From an uncultured Mailhella sp. (GTDB taxonomy: Bacteria > Desulfobacterota > Desulfovibrionia > Desulfovibrionales > Desulfovibrionaceae), in contig NZ_CAJJIC010000058.1 of the NCBI RefSeq assembly GCF_905187505.1, forward strand, positions 1 to 13,320: a DNA stretch of 13,320 nucleotides, given 5' to 3'. Below are positions 7,149-13,320 of the stretch, in pieces. Each line of letters opens with the position of its first letter. Positions within the stretch are counted from its first letter, which is position 1. Under the pieces are notes generated by a model. It did not search any database and had not been told where the DNA came from. It was given only the letters and a program-made list of their open reading frames with translations. Made by a program: the position numbers and the translations under genes.

Positions 7149-7802
7149 ATGAATCACGGCATTCTTTTCGATCACGCCCGCGCCTCCCGCATCGGTCTGC
7201 CCGAAGCGGTCTTCTGCGAGGGAAAGCCCGTCGCCGCAATCCGGGAACTTCTGGAATCCTTCGGCAGAGGGTCGGGGCGTCCCATACTGTTCACGAGGCT
7301 CGCCCCGGAAGTGTTCGGGCAGATGCCGTCGGAAGTGCAGGAGCAGTACGACTATCATCCGCTGTCCCGCACAGCCTTCGGCGACACCCTGCCGGCCCGG
7401 AGCAACGGCAGGGTGGCCATCGTGTCCGCCGGAACTTCCGACGGCTCCGTCGCCTGGGAAGCGGCCCGGACGCTGCAGTATCTCGGCATAGATCACGCCG
7501 TGTTTGAAGACTGCGGCGTGGCGGGGCTGTGGCGCATTGCGGAGCGACTGGATGAAATCAACCGTTTTCAGGCCGTCATCGTCGTGGCCGGACTGGATGC
7601 GGCGCTGGCCAGCGTCATGGGCGGACTCACGCCTCTGCCCGTGTTCGGCGTGCCCACCTCCGTGGGCTACGGCGTGGCAAAAGGCGGGAATGCGGCGCTC
7701 TCCAGCATGCTCTCGAGCTGCGCCCCCGGCATTGCGGTCATGAATATCGACAACGGCTACGGCGCAGCCTGCGCCGCGGCGCGCGTGGTAAACAACTTAT
7801 GA
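7149..7802 (+). CDS. larB: LarB, nickel-pincer cofactor biosynthesis carboxylase
   Basis: LarB carboxylates and hydrolyses nicotinic acid adenine dinucleotide to pyridinium-3,5-biscarboxylic acid mononucleotide, the first step of NPN cofactor synthesis in the cytoplasm. The conserved core is complete: V-A-I-V-S-A-G-T-S-D at 89-98, D-C-G-V-A-G-L at 121-127, V-V-A-G-L-D-A-A-L at 145-153, V-P-T-S-V-G-Y-G at 168-175 and S-S-C-A-P-G then N-I-D-N-G-Y-G-A at 189-206. C191 in the S-C-A segment corresponds to the Cys known to form an adduct with the substrate ring in this family. At 217 residues it is somewhat shorter than the usual roughly 250, with the deficit in the variable N-terminus. AAGAGGAA precedes the ATG at 7149. 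It heads the operon and its stop overlaps the larC start (ATGA). Confidence 0.92.
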   Translation: MNHGILFDHARASRIGLPEAVFCEGKPVAAIRELLESFGRGSGRPILFTRLAPEVFGQMPSEVQEQYDYHPLSRTAFGDTLPARSNGRVAIVSAGTSDGSVAWEAARTLQYLGIDHAVFEDCGVAGLWRIAERLDEINRFQAVIVVAGLDAALASVMGGLTPLPVFGVPTSVGYGVAKGGNAALSSMLSSCAPGIAVMNIDNGYGAACAAARVVNNL

Positions 7803-8599
7803 GCAGCGAACATCACGAACATCATCACTCCCACGAACACCATTCTCACGAACGGGAAAGCGCTTCCGGACCGGTGCTGACCATACGAGCCCATTCCGGG
7901 CTTTCCGGCGACATTTTTCTTGCCGGCCTTCTCTGCATGACCGGCACGACGCCGCAGCAGATGGAGGCGGATCTATCTTCCATCATGCCCGAACTTGCGG
8001 GCAGCGTTCAGCTCGTGCGCAAGGAAGTGAACCACATAGGCGGCTGGCACGCCGAAGTCACCCTGCCCCACCAGCATGAGCACCGCACGCTTGCCGACAT
8101 TCTTGCGCTCATCGCCTCCAGCGGCATGAGCGAAGGCGGCAAGGAGCTCTCCTCCCGCGCCTTCACTCTGCTGGCTTCGGCGGAAGCGGCCGTGCACGGA
8201 CGCCCTCCTGAAGAGGTTCACTTTCACGAAGTCGGCGCGCTGGACAGCATTCTCGACATCTGTCTGAGCTGCGAGCTGTTCCACCGACTCTCCCCCTCGC
8301 TTTTCGTGGTGAGCCCTCTGCCCGTGGCCGACGGCTTCGTTCACTGCGCTCACGGCATTCTTCCCGTGCCTGCGCCCGCCGTGCTGGAACTCATGGCGGA
8401 CGTTCCCGTGCGCCCCTTCCCCGGAGAAGGAGAAACGGTCACCCCCACGGGCATGGCGCTCGTGAAGGCCCTCGGCGCAAAGTTCGGTCCCTGGCCTGCC
8501 ATGAGAGTGGAAAAGAAGTCCATCATCTACGGCAGCCGCGTGTTTGAAAACGCGCCCAACGGCGCCATTTTCGCCTGCGGCAGCCCGGAAGAGGCATGA
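7799..8599 (+). CDS. larC: short LarC (LarC1 part only), nickel insertion protein
   Basis: LarC inserts nickel into the bis-thiocarboxylated nucleotide in a CTP-dependent reaction. This 266-residue protein covers only the first region of the family: S-G-L-S-G-D-I-F at 33-40, E-V-H-F-H-E-V-G-A-L-D-S-I at 139-151, H-G-I-L-P-V-P-A-P-A at 185-194 and E-G-E-T-V-T-P-T-G at 210-218. It stops right after the segment where LarC2, the CTP-binding domain, would begin. Full-length LarC is about 400 residues, and in L. plantarum larC1 and larC2 are joined by a programmed frameshift. The typical N-I-D-D-M LarC2 sequence is not found in the other frames here. A His-rich tail (nine His within residues 5-17) precedes the core, and a second short His patch is at 91-95; both could bind nickel. 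The canonical L-D-A-F-S-G start is altered to I-R-A-H-S-G. The gene overlaps larB and larE by four bases each. The LarC assignment is firm; independent activity is uncertain. Confidence 0.88.
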   Translation: MSSEHHEHHHSHEHHSHERESASGPVLTIRAHSGLSGDIFLAGLLCMTGTTPQQMEADLSSIMPELAGSVQLVRKEVNHIGGWHAEVTLPHQHEHRTLADILALIASSGMSEGGKELSSRAFTLLASAEAAVHGRPPEEVHFHEVGALDSILDICLSCELFHRLSPSLFVVSPLPVADGFVHCAHGILPVPAPAVLELMADVPVRPFPGEGETVTPTGMALVKALGAKFGPWPAMRVEKKSIIYGSRVFENAPNGAIFACGSPEEA

Positions 8600-9441
8600 A
8601 CGTGCTTTCCGACGCCATCATGAAAGACAAGACGCTTTCCAGGTTGCAGGGCATTCTCTCGGACGTGGCGGAAAACGGCCGGTTCGCCCTTGCCTACTCC
8701 GGCGGCCTCGACAGCCGTTTTCTCGCCCATGCCGCGACTCTTGCGGGTTTCTCTCCCCTGCTGCTGCACGTGACGGGTCCTCACGTCCCGCCGGAAGAAC
8801 ATGAGTTCGCCCGCACCTGGGCAGAAAAGCACGCGCTTTCGTACCGGGAGATCCCCGTCGATCCGCTGAATCTTCCCTCCGTGGCCTGCGGAGCAAGAGA
8901 CCGCTGCTACGAGTGCAAGAAGACCATGTTTTCAAGGCTCATGCAGGAAAGCTCCCTGCCTCTTTGCGACGGCACCAACGCTTCGGACCTGCTCGCGTAT
9001 CGTCCGGGACTTCGCGCCGTGCGTGAACTCGGCGTCACGTCTCCGCTCGCGCTTGCCGGGCTGACCAAAAAGGACGTCCACGACCTTGCCGGGAAAACGG
9101 GCATGGAGCTTGCCTGGCAGAAACCGCGTCCCTGCCTTCTCACCCGTCTCCCCTATGGCGAGCGCCCCACAAGGGAGCTTCTGAGCGCCATTGCCTCAGG
9201 AGAGAACGCCATACGGCAGACCCTCGTCCGGCACGGCCTGCCTCAGGCGGATTTCCGCCTGCGTCTCGTGGCGAAGAACAGGCTTGAGGTGCACATGCTC
9301 TCATCCGACACGGCTCTCATGCCCGCAGAACTGGGAACCGAACTCGTCAAAAACGCCCATGAGGCCATGCCCGGCCTTCCCAGCCCGGTCCTTTCAGCTC
9401 AGGAAACGCTGTCCGGCTTTTTCGACAGAACATCCGCATAA
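8596..9441 (+). CDS. larE: LarE, ATP-dependent sulfur insertase for the NPN cofactor
   Basis: LarE adenylates the two carboxylates of the biscarboxylated nucleotide and replaces them with thiocarboxylates. The 281-residue protein has the PP-loop S-G-G-L-D-S at 35-40, R-C-Y-E-C-K-K at 103-109 and R-P-C-L-L-T-R-L-P-Y-G at 178-188. Single-cysteine LarE enzymes sacrifice the Cys equivalent to C180. Other LarE proteins hold three active-site Cys that bind a [4Fe-4S] cluster for catalytic sulfur transfer. Here C104 and C107 form a C-x-x-C together with C180, which points to the cluster type. Length is normal. The start overlaps the larC stop (ATGA), and the DUF362-ferredoxin gene follows after 37 bases. 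The family call is firm; the cluster-type assignment is inferred from cysteine positions. Confidence 0.92.
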   Translation: MNVLSDAIMKDKTLSRLQGILSDVAENGRFALAYSGGLDSRFLAHAATLAGFSPLLLHVTGPHVPPEEHEFARTWAEKHALSYREIPVDPLNLPSVACGARDRCYECKKTMFSRLMQESSLPLCDGTNASDLLAYRPGLRAVRELGVTSPLALAGLTKKDVHDLAGKTGMELAWQKPRPCLLTRLPYGERPTRELLSAIASGENAIRQTLVRHGLPQADFRLRLVAKNRLEVHMLSSDTALMPAELGTELVKNAHEAMPGLPSPVLSAQETLSGFFDRTSA

Positions 9442-9478
9442 CTTCTTACCGCACATACCCGCACCAGGAGGATTTTCC

Positions 9479-10588
9479 ATGGCAGCATCCAAAGTTTACT
9501 TCACCGACATGCGCTGCAAAGTGGGCGTCAGCCTGCTCGACAAGCTCGACAAGCTCATCCGCGCCGCCGGCATCGAAAGCATCGACTTTGAAAACAAGTT
9601 CGTGGCCATCAAGATGCACTTCGGCGAACCCGGGAACCTCTCCTTTCTCCGTCCCAACTTTGCCCGCGCCGTGGCCGAACGTGTGAAGGCTCTCGGCGGC
9701 CGCCCCTTCCTCACCGACTGCAACACCCTCTATGTCGGTCGCCGCAAGCACGCGCTTGAACATCTCGACGCCGCGTATGAAAACGGCTTCTCGCCGCTCA
9801 GCACCGGCTGCCAGATCATCATCGCCGACGGCCTCAAGGGAACCGACGACGTGGAAGTGCCGCTGGAAGGCTGCACGGAGTTCACGAGCGCCCGCATCGG
9901 ACGCGCCATCATGGACGCCGACATTTTCATTTCCCTCACGCACTTCAAGGGTCACGAAATGACGGGCTTCGGCGGCACCATCAAGAACATCGGCATGGGC
10001 TGCGGCAGCCGTGCCGGAAAAATGGCCATGCACTGCCTCGGCAAGCCCACGATCGACCATGAAAAATGCCGCGGCTGCCGCACCTGCTCCCGCTTCTGCG
10101 CGCAGTCGGCCATTTCCTACGGTGAAGACCACAAGGCCACCATCAATCATGACCTGTGCGTGGGCTGCGGCCGCTGCATAGCCACCTGCAACTTCGACGC
10201 CATTTCCAGCAAGACCGACGCCGACAGCGGCATTCTCAACCGCCGCATGGCCGAATACACCAAGGCCGTGGTTCAGGGGCGCCCCTGCTTCCACATCAGC
10301 ATCGTCAATCAGGTGTCGCCCTGCTGCGACTGCCACGGCGAAAACGACGCCGCCGTGGTGCCGGACATCGGCATGTTCGCCAGCTTCGATCCCGTGGCGC
10401 TGGACAAGGCCTGCATCGATGCCGTCAACGCCGCGCCCGTCATCGCTTCCAGCGTGCTCGGCCAGTGCAGTCACGGAGATCATGACCACTTCACCAGCAT
10501 TCACCCCACCACGGACTGGCGCAGCCAGATTCAGCACGCCGAAGCCATCGGCCTCGGCACCGCAGAATATGAACTGATCACCCTGTAG
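9479..10588 (+). CDS. DUF362 protein with two 4Fe-4S ferredoxin motifs
   Basis: A 369-residue cytoplasmic protein (no signal peptide) of the DUF362 family with an inserted bacterial ferredoxin segment. Family features are K-M-H-F-G-E-P at 45-51, T-D-C-N-T-L-Y at 79-85, T-H-F-K-G-H at 154-159, G-F-G-G-T-I-K at 163-169 and closing G-L-G-T-A-E-Y-E-L. Ferredoxin Cys are C197, C200, C203, C207 and C227, C230, C233, C237, both in C-x2-C-x2-C-x3-C order, so two [4Fe-4S] clusters are expected. C282-C283-x-C285-H286 is a further Cys-rich site. H159, K169 and H185 have exactly the 10- and 16-residue spacing I recall for H174, K184 and H200 of LarA, where Lys tethers the NPN cofactor and His ligates nickel. 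It is the last gene of the larB-larC-larE operon; AGGAGG lies seven bases before the ATG at 9479. The reading frame is open upstream to 9191, but that stretch overlaps larE and is not coding. Function is unassigned; a redox-linked NPN enzyme or an accessory for cofactor synthesis are both possible. Confidence 0.9.
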   Translation: MAASKVYFTDMRCKVGVSLLDKLDKLIRAAGIESIDFENKFVAIKMHFGEPGNLSFLRPNFARAVAERVKALGGRPFLTDCNTLYVGRRKHALEHLDAAYENGFSPLSTGCQIIIADGLKGTDDVEVPLEGCTEFTSARIGRAIMDADIFISLTHFKGHEMTGFGGTIKNIGMGCGSRAGKMAMHCLGKPTIDHEKCRGCRTCSRFCAQSAISYGEDHKATINHDLCVGCGRCIATCNFDAISSKTDADSGILNRRMAEYTKAVVQGRPCFHISIVNQVSPCCDCHGENDAAVVPDIGMFASFDPVALDKACIDAVNAAPVIASSVLGQCSHGDHDHFTSIHPTTDWRSQIQHAEAIGLGTAEYELITL

Positions 10589-10610
10589 CACGACGCTCCG
10601 GGCACGATGA

Positions 10611-10642
10611 AAAGGGGTCGCTGATGCGACCCCTTTGTCTTT
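10611..10642 (+). terminator. intrinsic terminator of the larBCE-DUF362 operon
   Basis: A perfect 11-bp stem AAAGGGGTCGC / GCGACCCCTTT with a TGAT loop is followed by GTCTTTC, 22 bases past the DUF362 stop. It marks the end of the four-gene operon. The region to 10751 holds only a weaker hairpin (CTCCC-GCAA-GGGAG, 10728-10741) that may sit at the 3' end of the LysR transcript. Confidence 0.85.
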
Positions 10643-10751
10643 CAGGCCAATGCCCATGCCGTCCCTGACTTCGGCGGATCAACGCCGCGCCTTTTTCTCC
10701 CGCGGTCGACCTGCCTGACGTTCTGGACTCCCGCAAGGGAGGCATGACCCG

Positions 10752-11639
10752 TCATGCGCCATGTTCGACCATTTCTTTCTGAAGCGTTTCAAGAAAGGCC
10801 TCGGCCGCTCGGGAAAACACCTGGTATTTCTTCCATGCCACGGCAATGCCTACTTCCAGCCTGGGTTCCAGGGGGCGAAAGCAGAGAGGGCCGTCTCCGC
10901 AACGTATGATTCCGTCAAGACAGAGCGCATACCCAAGCCCCTGTTCCACCAGCAGCGACGCGTTGTAGAGAAGATTGTAGGTGGACACCACGTGCAGCCT
11001 GTCGAAACTTTCTCCCAGCCAGCCGGAAAACTCATTGGTCACGAGCGTCTGACGGGAACAGATCATCGGCACGTCCCGCAGATCATCAGGATGCAGTGCC
11101 GACTTTTGGGCAAGCGGCGAATCCGAACGCATGAGCACGCCCCACCGGTCCGTCACCGGCAGCCTTATATACTCGTAACGGGAAAGGTCGGCAGGTTCGA
11201 TGAACACGCCGAAATCCACCAGGCCCTTGTCCAGCCTTTCCATGACGTCCTCGGCATTGCCGCTGAAAAGATGAAAGGACACATGCGGATGGACCAGACT
11301 CATCGCTCTGGCGGCTCCGGCGATCACCTTCATGCTCCGCGTCTCTCCGCCGCCTATGCGCACATCGCCGCTCACGTCTTCGTTCGTCGAACGGAACTCC
11401 TCGGCCGTGCGGTCGGCAAGGGACACGATTTCCTGCGCACGCCTGCGGAGAAACTTTCCCTCCTCCGTGAGCGTCATGCGCCTTCCTCCGCGCAGAAAAA
11501 GCCTGCAGCCGAGCTCGTCCTCAAGCTCCATGAGCTGCCTCGAAAGCGTGGGTTGCGTGATGTGCAGAAGCTCCGCCGCCCTTGATATGTTTTCCTCTCC
11601 GGCCACGGCCAGAAAATAGCGCAGCACTCTCAGTTCCAT
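10752..11639 (-). CDS. LysR-type transcriptional regulator
   Basis: A 295-residue LysR-family regulator. The N-terminal winged helix-turn-helix (about 1-60) shows the standard pattern: F-L-A-V-A then I-S-R-A-A-E-L-L, T-Q-P-T-L-S-R-Q and L-E-D-E-L-G. The rest is the usual two-lobed effector-binding domain; the ligand cannot be told from sequence. Length is normal. AGGAGG sits seven bases before the ATG at 11639. It is divergent from the secreted hydrolase gene across a 428-base gap, the classical arrangement in which a LysR protein controls its divergent neighbour and itself. It is convergent with the lar operon, so control of that operon is less likely. Confidence 0.92.
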   Translation of the reverse strand: MELRVLRYFLAVAGEENISRAAELLHITQPTLSRQLMELEDELGCRLFLRGGRRMTLTEEGKFLRRRAQEIVSLADRTAEEFRSTNEDVSGDVRIGGGETRSMKVIAGAARAMSLVHPHVSFHLFSGNAEDVMERLDKGLVDFGVFIEPADLSRYEYIRLPVTDRWGVLMRSDSPLAQKSALHPDDLRDVPMICSRQTLVTNEFSGWLGESFDRLHVVSTYNLLYNASLLVEQGLGYALCLDGIIRCGDGPLCFRPLEPRLEVGIAVAWKKYQVFSRAAEAFLETLQKEMVEHGA

Positions 11640-12067
11640 GATCTTCCCTCCTGCCGTCTCCGGACCGGCGCTCTTTGCGTTTCCATGGCATCATGCGGCC
11701 CGCACGCCGGCCGTGCCGAAACCGGATGACGGGCCGCTTCCCGTGCTCCTGCGGCCCGTTCCACGGCAAAACCCGCATTCTCTTTTCCGCCCGGCAGACC
11801 TTCGCTTACGATAAAGCCTGCCCCAGCGTCGTCCCGCGCAATTCCCATCCCGCCGATGACGCACCTCTCCACGCCGAAAAAGACTGAAAAAACGAAGACG
11901 ACGATCGTTGCGGCGACAGACGCTTTTCTTTCCAATACTGATTAATTTCATGCCTGTAAAGCATTGTTTTCGATTTTATATAAGCATTTGCTATAGAATG
12001 GCGTTTTTCCTATAACAGGCAGGTCATTCCTTCAACCTTCTGTCCGGCAGGCGATTGCGGAGTCGTC
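11640..12067. promoter_or_regulatory. LysR-hydrolase divergent region with TATA-type dyads
   Basis: The left 290 bases are GC-rich and carry nothing I recognise. The AT-rich part at about 11940-12015 holds an imperfect dyad TATAAGCA-TT-TGCTATA (11979-11995) and a second, TATAG-N13-CTATA (11992-11996 with 12010-12014), sharing the middle arm. LysR proteins bind T-N11-A type dyads of this size. TGC-TATAGA (11989-11997) could be an extended -10 for the hydrolase, so the dyads would overlap its promoter. No gene is supported in the gap. Confidence 0.4.
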
Positions 12068-13096
12068 ATGAATCATCTTTCCCGAGGCATCATTGCCGCA
12101 CTTCTCTCTCTTGCATCCGTCACTCCCGTCATGGGCAGGGAATCTTCCTTCCCTGTTCCCGACACCGTCAGCCCTCAGTTGCAGGCCATGATAGGTGCGG
12201 GCCTTCCCCGGGGCTGGGACAAACCTCCCCGCACCACGGAAGAATGGAAGGCCTGGATTTCCGCCGTGGCAGAACAGCAGAAGGCGGCTCTGCCCGCCCT
12301 GCGGGAAAAGCTCGGCGTGACCATGACGCACGCCGTCATGGCCGGGGTGCCCGTCTTCATTTTTGAACCCCGGAACGTGCCGGACGACGGACGCGTGCTT
12401 CTCAATCTTCACGGAGGAGGCTATGTGCTCGGCCCCGGCGAGGCGGGCACGCAGGAAGCCGTGCTCATGGCCGGAATCGGCGGATTCAGGGTCGTGTACG
12501 CAGACTACCGGATGGCTCCCGACTTTCCGTATCCCGCGGCCATCGACGATGCCATGGCCGTTTACCGGGAACTGCTGAACACGACTCCCGCACAAAGCAT
12601 AGGCGTGTTCGGCACGTCCACGGGCGGGGCCATGACGCTCATTCTGGCTCTCAGGGCCAAGGCAGAAGGCCTGCCGCTTCCCGGTGCCCTAGCCTCGGGC
12701 ACCCCGTGGGCGCAGATGAGCAAAAAAGGCGACAGCTACTTCACCAACGAAGGCGTGGACAACGTTCTGGTAAGCTACGACGGCTGGCTGGCCGGAGCCG
12801 CAAGGCTGTATGCCGGAGAACACGACATGGAAGACCCTTTTCTCTCCCCGGTCAACGGAGACGTTCACGGCTTTCCTCCCACTCTTCTCACCTCCGGCAC
12901 CAGAGACCTCTTTCTCAGCAACACCGTGCGCATGCATCTCAAGCTGCGGGAATCCGGCGTGCCTGCCGATCTCATCGTATTTGAAGGTCTTTCCCACGCC
13001 CAGTACCACATGGACGAAAACATGCCCGAAGAACGCTTTCATTTTGAGGAACTCGGACGATTCTTCCGCAAGAATCTTGCCGAAAGACGGTCCTGA
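12068..13096 (+). CDS. secreted alpha/beta-hydrolase (esterase/lipase, HSL-like fold 3)
   Basis: A 342-residue hydrolase of the hormone-sensitive-lipase-like alpha/beta-hydrolase group, expected to cleave carboxylic esters. H-G-G-G-Y at 115-119 forms the oxyanion hole. The nucleophile is S184 in G-T-S-T-G, with D280 (S-G-T-R-D) and H310 (G-L-S-H) completing the triad; all are present. The N-terminus (hydrophobic at about 8-20, V-M-G at 21-23) looks like a Sec signal peptide, so it is probably periplasmic, which is less common for this group. GGAG lies six bases before the ATG at 12068. It is transcribed divergently from the LysR gene, its likely regulator. The substrate is unknown. Confidence 0.88.
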   Translation: MNHLSRGIIAALLSLASVTPVMGRESSFPVPDTVSPQLQAMIGAGLPRGWDKPPRTTEEWKAWISAVAEQQKAALPALREKLGVTMTHAVMAGVPVFIFEPRNVPDDGRVLLNLHGGGYVLGPGEAGTQEAVLMAGIGGFRVVYADYRMAPDFPYPAAIDDAMAVYRELLNTTPAQSIGVFGTSTGGAMTLILALRAKAEGLPLPGALASGTPWAQMSKKGDSYFTNEGVDNVLVSYDGWLAGAARLYAGEHDMEDPFLSPVNGDVHGFPPTLLTSGTRDLFLSNTVRMHLKLRESGVPADLIVFEGLSHAQYHMDENMPEERFHFEELGRFFRKNLAERRS

Positions 13097-13103
13097 TCAA
13101 ACG

Positions 13104-13136
13104 ACGGCGCAAGGGAAAAGCCCTCCACGCCGTTTC
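13104..13136 (+). terminator. probable terminator after the hydrolase gene
   Basis: ACGGCG / CGCCGT (13104-13109 with 13128-13133) with an inner AGGG/CCCT stem forms a hairpin eight bases past the hydrolase stop, followed only by TTTC. Position fits; the short U-tract makes it tentative. The remaining bases to 13320 hold no gene I can support. Confidence 0.45.
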
Positions 13137-13320
13137 ATCCTCTCCTTTGCGCCTTCCGCCGGCATCCCGCACGTGCACGCAGACAGCGTCATCGACCCGC
13201 CGGCTCTTCCCCTCCTCGATCTGCCGTGCCCGGGCTGTCTCCGGGAACGGCCACGTCACCACCATTAACCCCCCCGAGGTCTTCCATCATGGAAGCTGTC
13301 ATAAGCCGGTCTCATTTCGC

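Noticed and set aside
7076..7152. Possible short leader peptide ahead of larB
   Set aside because: No convincing ribosome binding site or attenuator pairing; the frame simply runs into the larB start.
9446..10657. 403-codon open frame on the minus strand
   Set aside because: It is antisense to the DUF362-ferredoxin gene, is Ala/Gly/Val-rich without recognisable motifs, and crosses the operon terminator.
13282..13294. TTCCAT-C-ATGGAA palindrome near the right edge
   Set aside because: Too short and without a neighbouring gene in the window to assign a role.

Overview
The window reads as chromosomal DNA from a GC-rich, anaerobic Gram-negative bacterium. The evidence is two Tat signal peptides, Sec signal peptides, a selenocysteine-encoding gene, ferredoxin-type proteins and nickel-cofactor genes. 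A Desulfovibrionaceae-like host (Desulfovibrio/Bilophila group) would fit, but that is inference; there is no rRNA or other taxonomic marker. I see no mobile elements, tRNAs, rRNAs or CRISPR arrays.

Left block, minus strand (about 79-5550). In transcription order it holds an OmpR/CpxR-type response regulator, a CpxA-like histidine kinase (4-base overlap), a signal-peptide-bearing UGSC-family selenoprotein and a Tat-exported DUF6282 metal-dependent hydrolase-like protein. The selenoprotein is read as two open frames only because an in-frame TGA encodes Sec in a U-G-S-C motif. A bacterial SECIS-like hairpin lies directly downstream of that TGA. A TGTAAA/TTTACA palindrome between kinase and selenoprotein suggests the two-component system may control the exported pair.

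Middle block. A Tat-exported DUF362 protein (minus, 5842-6801) ends at two tandem terminators. Across a divergent 347-base gap, a tight plus-strand operon encodes LarB, a short LarC, LarE and a cytoplasmic DUF362 protein with two [4Fe-4S] motifs, and it closes with a strong terminator. LarB, LarC and LarE make the nickel-pincer nucleotide (NPN) cofactor of lactate racemase, yet no LarA is present. Instead, both DUF362 proteins carry an H-x9-K pair followed by a His 16-17 residues later. This matches the H174/K184/H200 spacing I recall for the NPN site of Lactobacillus plantarum LarA. The most interesting hypothesis here is that these DUF362 proteins are the NPN-dependent enzymes served by this cofactor operon.

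Right block. A LysR-type regulator (minus) is divergent from a secreted alpha/beta-hydrolase (plus), with a 428-base AT-rich gap carrying TATA-type dyads. The last 220 bases hold a probable terminator and no gene I can support. Bases 1-78 likewise hold nothing I recognise.
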